DNA of 64,000 bases, taken from assembly GCF_003458715.1 (NCBI RefSeq), contig NZ_QRVI01000006.1, forward strand, positions 1 to 64,000, given 5' to 3'. This DNA is from Eubacterium sp. AF22-8LB. GTDB lineage: Bacteria > Bacillota_I > Bacilli_A > Erysipelotrichales > Erysipelotrichaceae. The position numbers and the translations under genes were made by a program. How positions within the stretch are numbered: the first letter of the stretch is position 1; each line of letters opens with the position of its first letter. The notes under the pieces are model-generated. The model made no database searches. It saw only the letters and a program-made list of their open reading frames with translations, and was not told the DNA's origin. Shown piece by piece: positions 1 through 6,177 of the stretch.

Positions 1-61
1 CCACAGATATTCTATCAGATTTTAAAAAGACTGTCGACAGTCACTTTGTCAACAGTCTGTT
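1..61. other. Window edge, no gene recognised
   Basis: No coding frame or RNA gene is supported here. The only structure is a 14-base perfect palindrome, GACTGTC/GACAGTC at 30-43, just ahead of the terminator at 62-90. It could be the 3' end or 3' UTR of a plus-strand gene lying outside the window. Confidence 0.4.
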
Positions 62-90
62 ATGACTAGTCTATACTAGTCATTTTTTTT
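62..90 (+). terminator. Intrinsic terminator of an upstream gene
   Basis: A perfect 9-bp stem ATGACTAGT/ACTAGTCAT (62-70 and 75-83) with a CTAT loop is followed by seven T. It points to the plus strand and would end a gene that lies before the window, isolating the corA leader that follows. Confidence 0.85.
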
Positions 91-140
91 GAAAATTTAC
101 AAGAATTTGACATGAATATGATACAATATTCTTTAGTAGA

Positions 141-240
141 AAGTAGGTGGAAGCATGTCTCCAGACCCGAGTTATTTTAATGATAAAAAAGTATATATGT
201 TCGGAGGCATGGGATTTGTCTTCGTTTAAATATAAGGAGG
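141..240 (+). promoter_or_regulatory. Structured corA leader with leader ORF
   Basis: The leader holds a small ORF (155-229) with its own ribosome binding site and then the corA ribosome binding site AAGGAGG (234-240). CATGTCTCC (154-162), which contains the leader start codon, can pair over nine positions (one G-U) with GGAGGCATG (203-211). A TTGACA at 107-112 and a TACAAT at 122-127 lie upstream but their spacing is not standard, so I do not assign the promoter. It is too short for an M-box Mg2+ riboswitch. A translation-dependent switch is inference. Confidence 0.5.
155..229 (+). CDS. Putative 24-residue Mg2+-sensing leader peptide
   Basis: An ATG four bases after TAGGTGG opens a 24-codon frame that begins MSPDPSYFNDKK and ends GMGFVFV, stopping 18 bases before the corA start. 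The Pro-Asp-Pro run right after the start resembles the MgtL leader peptide upstream of enterobacterial mgtA (MEPDP...), where acidic/proline residues destabilise the translating ribosome when Mg2+ is low. Its start codon sits in a stem that could form with 203-211. Position before a Mg2+ transporter gene supports a leader role, but the peptide itself is unproven and could be a chance frame. Confidence 0.5.
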   Translation: MSPDPSYFNDKKVYMFGGMGFVFV

Positions 241-247
241 ACAAATT

Positions 248-1186
248 GTGTTAGAGTTTTTTAAAACATTTGAAGATGGAACTCGCAAGATTCAAGAACC
301 AGAACCAGGGTGTTGGATCAATGCGATTGCACCTACAGAAGAAGAGAGAAGTTATTTAATTGAACAAATCGGTGTTTTGCCGGAGTTTGTGAAATCTTCA
401 CTGGATGAAGAAGAAAGTTCGCATATGGACTATGATGATGATTTTAGACAATTGTTGATCATCTTTGACTATCCAAGTGCTGAAAATGAAGATGATGATT
501 CGATTGACTCTACATATTCTACTTTACCAATGGGAGTTGTTATTTTAAAAGGATATGTAGTGACAATTAGTTTATATGAAAACTGGAGTCTTTTAGAAAT
601 GTCACAAGGACGCATAAAAGGAATGGATACACGTCTGAAAACGAGATTCTTCTTGCTTTTGGCTTTGCGTATTTCGCAAAGATTCTTGATTTGTCTACGT
701 CAAATCGATCGTTTATCGAGTCGTACAGAGACACGTTTACATCAATCTGTAGAAAATGATGAATTAATTGAAATGTTAGGTTTGGAAAAATCATTGGTTT
801 ATTTTTCAACCTCATTAAAATCGGATGAAGTAACATTAAATAAGATCATGCGTGGAAAGCAGATTCAATTGTATGAAGAAGATGAAGATTTATTGGAAGA
901 TGTGATGATTGAAATTCACCAGGCTATTGAGATGTGTAATATTTATTCAAATACAATGGCAGGTACCATGGATACATTTGCGAGCATCATTTCTAACAAT
1001 ATGAATATAGTTATGAATAAATTAACGGTAATTACGATTGTTATGGCAATTCCAAATATTATTTTTGGCTTTTATGGAATGAACGTACAACTGCCATTTC
1101 CATTTGTATGGTTCCCAAGTTTTGTTGCAATATTATCCTGTGTAATTGCAACAGCATATTTTTTCAAACACAACATGTTTAAGTAA
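248..1186 (+). CDS. corA: CorA-family magnesium transporter
   Basis: This 312-residue protein has the CorA layout: a long cytoplasmic N-terminal alpha/beta and helical funnel domain and two C-terminal membrane helices, with the signature YGMN at residues 276-279 at the end of the first helix. The family forms homopentamers in the plasma membrane that import Mg2+ (also Co2+/Ni2+). The start is a GTG placed seven bases after AAGGAGG. The short loop after GMN is VQLPFPF rather than the classical acidic MPEL loop, as in many Gram-positive CorA-2-like members. Monocistronic between terminators, and preceded by an unusual leader peptide that suggests Mg2+-responsive control. Confidence 0.93.
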   Translation: MLEFFKTFEDGTRKIQEPEPGCWINAIAPTEEERSYLIEQIGVLPEFVKSSLDEEESSHMDYDDDFRQLLIIFDYPSAENEDDDSIDSTYSTLPMGVVILKGYVVTISLYENWSLLEMSQGRIKGMDTRLKTRFFLLLALRISQRFLICLRQIDRLSSRTETRLHQSVENDELIEMLGLEKSLVYFSTSLKSDEVTLNKIMRGKQIQLYEEDEDLLEDVMIEIHQAIEMCNIYSNTMAGTMDTFASIISNNMNIVMNKLTVITIVMAIPNIIFGFYGMNVQLPFPFVWFPSFVAILSCVIATAYFFKHNMFK

Positions 1187-1212
1187 GGGTTTGATGTTTT
1201 AAACCCTTTTTT
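1185..1212 (+). terminator. Terminator of corA
   Basis: AAGGGTTT (1185-1192) pairs with AAACCCTT (1201-1208) and runs into a T tract; it begins at the corA stop codon. Confidence 0.85.
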
Positions 1213-1221
1213 CTTTGGGGT

Positions 1222-1265
1222 AAAAGAAAAAGAGCATATTCTAATTTTATTTTAGAATAATGCTC
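1222..1265 (-). terminator. Terminator of the minus-strand exporter gene
   Basis: On the minus strand GAGCATTATTCTAA pairs with TTAGAATATGCTC (one bulge), followed by TTTTTCTTTT. The stop codon of the gene at 1252-1728 lies inside the stem. Confidence 0.8.
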
Positions 1266-1728
1266 CTAGTGCTCCAAATAATCCCATGCTCGCAAGAGCC
1301 ATGATAATACCTGCAAGTATGACGCCTAACATAACAGCTAAAACGCTTGATTTAAAATCCATATCCAAGATACTTGCGGCTAGTGTTCCAGTCCAGGCAC
1401 CTGTTCCTGGTAATGGAATACCAACGAATAATAGTAGGGCAACAAATAATCCTTTACCAGCAGTGGCTTGTAATTTTTTTCCGCCCTTTTCTCCTTTTTC
1501 TAAACACCAAGTAAAGAATTTTCCGATAACGGGTTTATTGGCTCCCCATACTAAAATTTTTCTGGCAAAGAAATAAATAAAGGGAACAGGAATCATGTTT
1601 CCGATAATCGCAATTATATAATATTGTATAAATGGTAATCCCATTCCAGCGGCAATAGGAATGGCTCCACGAAGCTCAATTAGTGGTACCATTGATACAA
1701 AAAACACAATCAAGTATTTTTTTAACAT
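1252..1728 (-). CDS. Small multidrug export family membrane protein
   Basis: A 158-residue, very hydrophobic protein that matches the COG2426/Sm_multidrug_ex family by its N-terminal VPLIELRGAIPIA motif and the central VGIPLPGTGAWTG motif. Family members are four-helix membrane proteins related to the DedA/SNARE-associated fold; the drug-export name is historical and the substrate is unknown. The start ATG has a GGAGAT ribosome site upstream on the minus strand. Single-gene unit, divergent from the HdeD-family gene. Lipid scrambling or ion transport, as for DedA proteins, is an alternative. Confidence 0.85.
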   Translation of the reverse strand: MLKKYLIVFFVSMVPLIELRGAIPIAAGMGLPFIQYYIIAIIGNMIPVPFIYFFARKILVWGANKPVIGKFFTWCLEKGEKGGKKLQATAGKGLFVALLLFVGIPLPGTGAWTGTLAASILDMDFKSSVLAVMLGVILAGIIMALASMGLFGALGALF

Positions 1729-1810
1729 TTAAAATCTCCTTTTTTGTAACATGTTAAAGTTTACCATTGATACAGTGAATTTACAATATTAGACAGATAT
1801 TGAAATGTGT

Positions 1811-1852
1811 CTAGCACTGTTATATTGAAAGTGCTAAAAATAGTGTTATACT
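1811..1852 (+). promoter_or_regulatory. CIRCE-like (HrcA) operator over a promoter
   Basis: CTAGCACTG-N9-AAGTGCTAA (1811-1837) matches the CIRCE consensus TTAGCACTC-N9-GAGTGCTAA with exact 9-9-9 spacing and 15 of 18 arm bases. A promoter TTGAAA (1825-1830), 16 bases, TATACT (1847-1852) starts inside the operator, so a bound HrcA would block it. This predicts heat-shock derepression of the two genes downstream. No hrcA gene is in this window. Confidence 0.75.
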
Positions 1853-1875
1853 GAAGCCATAAAGGAGATGTTAAT

Positions 1876-2460
1876 ATGAAATGGTTTGATTCAGATTATG
1901 ATTATATTGACGAGTTTACTACACAATGGAATGAAAGATATAGAAAGACAAAAAGAATGGGTATAATATTAAGTGTAGTATTGATTCTTATTGGAGTCTT
2001 ATGCTTTGCATTTCCGGAAAAAGTATTTACGACCATTCAAATCATTGCGGCTATTGGCTTAATTGTTTGGGGTGCTTGTGAAATCTATTCGTATATCACA
2101 ACAACATTCTTTTTTAGAGATGCGATGTGGCTAGCTAGTGGTATCTTGAATATTTTATTAGGCTGTTTATTATGTACAATGCCTGTCACAATTACTGTAA
2201 GTACTTTAACTTTCTTGTTTGCGTTTGTTTTATTGGTAAATGGGATTCAAAAGATTACTTGGGGTTCAAGATTAAGTTTCTTTAGAGTTATCGATACAAA
2301 ATATTTAAGCTTAACTGGCTGGGTCAATTTATTGTTAGGTATTATTTTTCTAGTAATGCCATTTCAAAGTGCGTTAATCATCAATTATGTGATTGCAGTC
2401 TATTTAATTGTGGCTGGAATTAGCTTGTTGATTGAAATGGTTTCAATGAAAAAGATTTAA
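1876..2460 (+). CDS. HdeD/DUF308 family membrane protein
   Basis: A 194-residue protein with a charged N-terminus (about 30 residues) and about six membrane helices arranged as three helical pairs, as in the HdeD/DUF308 family. Repeated motifs such as GIILSVVLILIG, GILNILLGCLL and GWVNLLLGIIFL show the internal repeat. HdeD is linked to acid resistance in enteric bacteria; the Gram-positive role is unknown. AAAGGAGAT precedes the ATG. The promoter carries a CIRCE-like element, so it is probably a stress gene. It is co-transcribed with the alcohol dehydrogenase 12 bases downstream. Confidence 0.85.
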   Translation: MKWFDSDYDYIDEFTTQWNERYRKTKRMGIILSVVLILIGVLCFAFPEKVFTTIQIIAAIGLIVWGACEIYSYITTTFFFRDAMWLASGILNILLGCLLCTMPVTITVSTLTFLFAFVLLVNGIQKITWGSRLSFFRVIDTKYLSLTGWVNLLLGIIFLVMPFQSALIINYVIAVYLIVAGISLLIEMVSMKKI

Positions 2461-2472
2461 AAAGGGGTTTAT

Positions 2473-3663
2473 ATGGAAAATTTTAAGTTTTATGCACCAA
2501 CAAAGGTTTATTTTGGAAAAAATGAAGAAAAAAATGTTGGAAAGATTCTAAAGGGATATCATCCAAAGAAAGTGTTGATTCATTATGGAGGAAACAGTGC
2601 AATCAAGTCGGGTCTATTGGATCGCGTAAAGAAAGCCTTGGAAGAAGAAAATATTGCCTATTGTTTATGTGGTGGAGTGGTTGCCAATCCATTACTTTCG
2701 AAGGTGAATGAAGGAATTGAGCTGTGTAAAAAAGAAGAAGTGGACTTTATCCTGGCTGTTGGTGGAGGCAGTGTTTTGGATTCAAGTAAAGGTATTGCGT
2801 ATGGTGTTTATAATGAAGGCAATGTCTGGGATTATTATGCAAGAAAGAAAAAGGTAAAAGGGGCATTACCTATGGGATGTATTTTAACACTTTCGGCAAC
2901 CGGTAGTGAAATGAGTAATTCGAGTGTTATCACCAATGAGGATGGAAATTTAAAAAGAGGTTTAAGTAGTGAATTTGGATATTTTAAATTTTCAATTTTA
3001 AATCCAGAATTAACATATACAGTTCCACAATATCAAACGATGTGTGGATGTACAGATATTATTATGCATACATTTGAAAGATATTTTACTCCATATGAAA
3101 CATTGGATTTAGTAGATCAAATGGCTGAAAGCTTGGTTCGTACAGTTATTAAAAATGCGAAAATTCTTATGGAAAATCCAACAGATGAAAAGGCTCGTGC
3201 TGAAATTATGTGGGCAGGTAGTGTTTCACATAACGATATGACAGGAGATCGATCATTAGGGGATTGGGCTTGTCATCAATTAGAGCATGAATTGAGTGGA
3301 ATGTTTAATGTAGCTCATGGTGCGGGGCTAGCAGCTATTTGGGATAGCTGGGCAAAACATGTATATATGGAAAATCCAACACGATTTGCCAAGCTTGGAC
3401 ATCGTGTATTTGGTTTGGATGATACAGATACATTGGCTTGCGCTTTAAATACAATTGAAAAGATGGAAGAATTCTTTAAATCAATTGGTATGCCTACAAG
3501 TATTCAGGAATTATTGAAGCGTAAATGTACAGAACCAGAATTATATGAATTAACTTACAAATGTAGTTTTGAACATACGCGATCAATTGGAAAATTTAAA
3601 GAATTAGGTGAAACGGATATGCTTGAAATTTATCGTATGGCAAATGAAAAGGAAGTCGATTGA
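2473..3663 (+). CDS. Iron-dependent alcohol dehydrogenase (YqhD/BdhA type)
   Basis: A 396-residue type III alcohol dehydrogenase. The dinucleotide motif GGGSVLDSSKGIA is at about residues 97-109 and the metal site is formed by Asp/His in CTDIIMHTFERYF and the two histidines in CHQLEHELSGMFNVAHGAGLA. The group reduces aldehydes with NAD(P)H, for example in butanol formation or aldehyde detoxification. Start follows AAAGGGG. As second gene of a likely HrcA-controlled pair it may detoxify aldehydes under stress; this link is inference. Ends in a hairpin shared with the convergent gene. Confidence 0.92.
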   Translation: MENFKFYAPTKVYFGKNEEKNVGKILKGYHPKKVLIHYGGNSAIKSGLLDRVKKALEEENIAYCLCGGVVANPLLSKVNEGIELCKKEEVDFILAVGGGSVLDSSKGIAYGVYNEGNVWDYYARKKKVKGALPMGCILTLSATGSEMSNSSVITNEDGNLKRGLSSEFGYFKFSILNPELTYTVPQYQTMCGCTDIIMHTFERYFTPYETLDLVDQMAESLVRTVIKNAKILMENPTDEKARAEIMWAGSVSHNDMTGDRSLGDWACHQLEHELSGMFNVAHGAGLAAIWDSWAKHVYMENPTRFAKLGHRVFGLDDTDTLACALNTIEKMEEFFKSIGMPTSIQELLKRKCTEPELYELTYKCSFEHTRSIGKFKELGETDMLEIYRMANEKEVD

Positions 3664-3674
3664 CTTCCTTGTTT
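3649..3674. terminator. Bidirectional terminator
   Basis: AAGGAAGTC (3649-3657) pairs with GACTTCCTT (3662-3670). GTTTTAG follows on the plus strand and TTTTCATTT on the minus strand, so it can serve both convergent genes. Confidence 0.8.
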
Positions 3675-4606
3675 TAGTTAAATAAGCTCTTTATGAAATT
3701 AATAATTTTGTCTAGCCATCCTTCAGATTGTGCTTTGTTGAAAAGACCAGATAGTTGATTTTTAAGACTGCCCGATAATTTGTTTAATTGATCTAAAACT
3801 TCTTGTGAATCAATAGCAGAAGTGTTTTGGTATTTCTTTGCGAATGCAATCAATTTATCAATGTCATCTTGAGAAATAATATCACTTAAATTAAATTTAT
3901 TTAAAGCATCCTGTACAACTTGTTCAACTTGCTCTGCTGTTGCAGCGCTACCTTGATTTTGTTTGATTTCAGCAAGCTTTTGCTTAATTTCAACGATGGC
4001 TTGATCTAGATTGCTTGAATTAAAATTTGAGTTATCTGAATTGTTTTCAGCAATTTCATTTGTTGTTTCCAATTCATCTTGAGCAACTTGTGTACGATCC
4101 GCATCCAAAGTTTCACCGTTTGCCTCTAGTGCTTTATAAACACCTGTTAACGCGGATTCACCCGTTACTTTTGATACAGCGGCGACATCAATTTCAACAT
4201 CACTGACACCTGCAGTAATAGCAGCGTTAGCATATTGATTTGAAGTGATTTTCGTGATGTTTTCTGGTGTAATGATCTTTACCTTTAGACCTGTTCCAGC
4301 ATCTTGTTTTTGTACCATGACACTTGAAATCAAGATTAAATTATCAGCACCTGTAACACCGAGATATGTGAATAAATCATTCGCATCTACACTGGTTTCA
4401 TATACGTTGTTTGTATCTTGGATATCAAACAATTCTCGTGTATTTTCGATTTGTTCATCATTTAGCCCGCTGCCATATACAACTGTGGGTTTACCCCATT
4501 TTTCATCTATAACCGAAGTGTCAATTGCGAATACGTTAGATGCGCTTGCAGAAACGCTCATAACAGCGGCAAGGGATACTCCTAACAATTTATTACATTT
4601 AAACAT
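3674..4606 (-). CDS. DUF1002 secreted protein (YpuA-like)
   Basis: A 310-residue exported protein with a signal peptide (MFKCNKLLGVSLAAVMSVSA region, cleavage likely after VFA at about residue 27), followed by the DUF1002 domain (about 30-185) typical of YpuA of Bacillus. The C-terminal third is low-complexity, Asn/Gln-rich and helical, ending with an aromatic tail (IINFIKSLFN) that may bind membrane or wall. Function is unknown; YpuA-like proteins are cell-surface proteins of Gram-positives. AGGAGAAAA precedes the ATG. Single-gene unit. Confidence 0.85.
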   Translation of the reverse strand: MFKCNKLLGVSLAAVMSVSASASNVFAIDTSVIDEKWGKPTVVYGSGLNDEQIENTRELFDIQDTNNVYETSVDANDLFTYLGVTGADNLILISSVMVQKQDAGTGLKVKIITPENITKITSNQYANAAITAGVSDVEIDVAAVSKVTGESALTGVYKALEANGETLDADRTQVAQDELETTNEIAENNSDNSNFNSSNLDQAIVEIKQKLAEIKQNQGSAATAEQVEQVVQDALNKFNLSDIISQDDIDKLIAFAKKYQNTSAIDSQEVLDQLNKLSGSLKNQLSGLFNKAQSEGWLDKIINFIKSLFN

Positions 4607-4674
4607 TTCTTTTTTCTCCTTTGAATAAATTTACTTTATAAGTGTATATTAACTTTAATTTTTGTGCAAAAGTT

Positions 4675-4727
4675 TTGAATCTTATGTGAAATTTTGTTAT
4701 ACTCATATGGTAAGTTAAAACTAACCG
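4675..4727 (+). promoter_or_regulatory. Promoter and palindromic operator of the DtxR-type gene
   Basis: TTGAAT (4675-4680), a 17-base spacer and TATACT (4698-4703) form a sigma-A promoter. GGTAAGTT-AA-AACTAACC (4709-4726) is an imperfect palindrome over the start of transcription, a place suited to autoregulation by the DtxR/MntR-family product. The 15-mer AGTTAAA[A/T]CTAACCG from this operator recurs at 63733-63747. Confidence 0.6.
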
Positions 4728-4738
4728 GAGGTGTGTCT

Positions 4739-5137
4739 ATGCAGCTAACACAATCGCAAGAAGATTATTTAGAAACAATATATGTGTTGAAGTCTCAACA
4801 AGAACATGTGCGTGCTATTGATGTAGCCGCAGCTTTGGGGTTTTCAAAGCCTAGTGTTTCGCATGCTTTAAAGGATTTGAAAGAAAAAGAGTTGATATAT
4901 ACAGATAAAACGGGATATATCTTTTTCACAGAACAAGGACAAGTGAAAGCAAGTCAGGTGTATGAAAGACATATCTATTTTAAAAATCAATTGCTTCATG
5001 CTGGGGTAGAACCTGTGCTTGCAGAAGAAGAAGCTTGTCGAATGGAACATACAATAAGTGAGGAAAGCTTTAAAAAGCTAAAAGGAAATAAATGCGATCG
5101 CTCTTGTATTGATTGTAAGGGAGATGGATGTAAATGA
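4739..5137 (+). CDS. DtxR/MntR-family metal-dependent regulator with Cys-rich tail
   Basis: A 132-residue regulator. Residues 3-62 form the family winged helix (QSQEDYLETIYVL, ALGFSKPSVSHALKDL), and residues 72-107 the metal-binding/dimer segment (ASQVYERHIYF, EEACRMEHTIS), as in MntR. The tail KCDRSCIDCKGDGCK carries four cysteines not found in classical MntR and may form an extra Zn or Fe site. I chose the ATG at 4739 after CCGGAGG; an upstream in-frame TTG overlaps the promoter. It likely represses metal uptake genes and itself via the palindrome at 4709-4726. Whether it senses Mn or Fe cannot be told from sequence. Confidence 0.88.
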   Translation: MQLTQSQEDYLETIYVLKSQQEHVRAIDVAAALGFSKPSVSHALKDLKEKELIYTDKTGYIFFTEQGQVKASQVYERHIYFKNQLLHAGVEPVLAEEEACRMEHTISEESFKKLKGNKCDRSCIDCKGDGCK

Positions 5138-5161
5138 AAAAAGCGCAGTTGCGCTTTTTTT
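5137..5161. terminator. Bidirectional terminator
   Basis: AAAAAAGCGC, loop AGTT, GCGCTTTTTT: symmetric A/T tracts let it end both the regulator gene and the convergent AIM24-family gene. Confidence 0.88.
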
Positions 5162-5858
5162 AGTCTCTTCTTTGAGGAATGAATGGCATTAGTGCATCGG
5201 CTAATGAATGTAGGTTACGTGATTGGATGTATACTTTGCCGTTGCCGTGGAAGACATTGACTAAGCCTTCGCCAGTTGTAAATCCAAATGTTCCAGAAGC
5301 GATCTTGATTTCATAATCTAATGAATCATCCCATGCGACAACGTGTTCGTTATCAATTGTGATTGGGTGTGCATCGTCGACATTGATTTCCATGATGTCT
5401 CCGTATGCGTTGATTAAAAGGTCACCTTGGCCAGAGGTATGCATAACGAAGAATCCACCAGTTCCGCCAAATAAGGCTTTTCCTATATTTTGCGTTTTCA
5501 TTTCATAAGCTACGCTTTGATCACAAGCTAGAAAAGCACCGTTATTTAAGTAATAGTGACATCCGGGTTGTACTTTTAAACATACGATTTTTCCTGGGAT
5601 TGAAGGAGCAATACCTAATAATCCGTCGTAGCTTGTTCCGGTAGCTTCTGTGATAAACATACTTTCACCACTGGTTACACTACGTCCTATGGCGCCTAAT
5701 ACGCCTCCAAGACCTTTTTTACTACTGTTCATTTTTCCTTCAATCACAACATTGGACATGTATGCCATTGAGCCTCTTTCAATTTTTACTGTTTCATTGT
5801 TTTGTAGATTGATTTCTACGATTGGGCAATCTGAATCCCCTTTAATTTTGTAATCCAT
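5160..5858 (-). CDS. AIM24/TIGR00266 family protein
   Basis: A 232-residue beta-rich protein of the AIM24 (TIGR00266) family. Typical motifs are VKIERGSMAYMS near the start, GGSFI-like GGVLGAIGRSVTSGESMFITEATG, and GGTGGFFVMHTSGQGDLLINAYGD. The family folds as a tandem beta-prism; bacterial members have no firm function (a mitochondrial relative helps cristae organisation). I chose the internal ATG that follows GGAGATTATATT; a longer frame upstream lacks a ribosome site. No signal peptide, so probably cytoplasmic. Confidence 0.85.
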   Translation of the reverse strand: MDYKIKGDSDCPIVEINLQNNETVKIERGSMAYMSNVVIEGKMNSSKKGLGGVLGAIGRSVTSGESMFITEATGTSYDGLLGIAPSIPGKIVCLKVQPGCHYYLNNGAFLACDQSVAYEMKTQNIGKALFGGTGGFFVMHTSGQGDLLINAYGDIMEINVDDAHPITIDNEHVVAWDDSLDYEIKIASGTFGFTTGEGLVNVFHGNGKVYIQSRNLHSLADALMPFIPQRRD

Positions 5859-5935
5859 AATATAATCTCCTTTTATTACTTTTATTGTAACAAGTCTATG
5901 TGAAATTAACATTAAATTCCGAAAAAAATTAAATC

Positions 5936-5950
5936 GACATTTATAATGTC
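5936..5950. promoter_or_regulatory. 15-bp palindrome around a TATAAT
   Basis: GACATTTATAATGTC is a perfect palindrome with a central TATAAT (5942-5947). It lies between the AIM24-family gene (minus) and the tiny frame at 5991, and looks like an operator covering a -10 element. No matching -35 is obvious; the binding protein is unknown. Confidence 0.45.
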
Positions 5951-5990
5951 TGTATGAGAGATATTGTGTAGATAAAGGAGGTTGCACAAA

Positions 5991-6041
5991 ATGAAAGGCA
6001 GAACGAAAAATTTATACAAATTAATTTACTTTAAAAAATAA
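5991..6041 (+). CDS. Possible 16-residue basic peptide
   Basis: An excellent ribosome binding site, AAAGGAGGT, stands ten bases before an ATG that opens 16 codons (MKGRTKNLYKLIYFKK), basic and aromatic. The frame ends about 135 bases before nrdD. It may be a leader peptide or a small protein; only the strength of the ribosome site speaks for it. Confidence 0.35.
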   Translation: MKGRTKNLYKLIYFKK

Positions 6042-6115
6042 AAAAATCGGTTTCCCTTATATAAAGGTCAAGCATTATTTTGTTGGATTGTAAAGTCTTG
6101 TTTTAGAAAAAAATA

Positions 6116-6171
6116 TAAGTATACTTAAGATAGTCAATAAAAATAGTTGAACCTTCAACTATTTTAGGAGG
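6116..6171 (+). promoter_or_regulatory. nrdD leader: palindrome and SD-abutting hairpin
   Basis: TAAGTATACTTA (6116-6127) is a 12-base palindrome. AAAATAGTTGA (6140-6150) and TCAACTATTTT (6155-6165) form a perfect 11-bp hairpin with loop ACCT that ends one base before the nrdD ribosome site AGGAGG (6166-6171). The hairpin could modulate translation or mark the end of a leader RNA. I do not see a convincing pair of NrdR boxes. Confidence 0.5.
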
Positions 6172-6177
6172 AATTAT

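Noticed and set aside
91..247. M-box Mg2+ riboswitch before corA
   Set aside because: The leader is far too short and lacks the conserved M-box core; a leader peptide explains it better.
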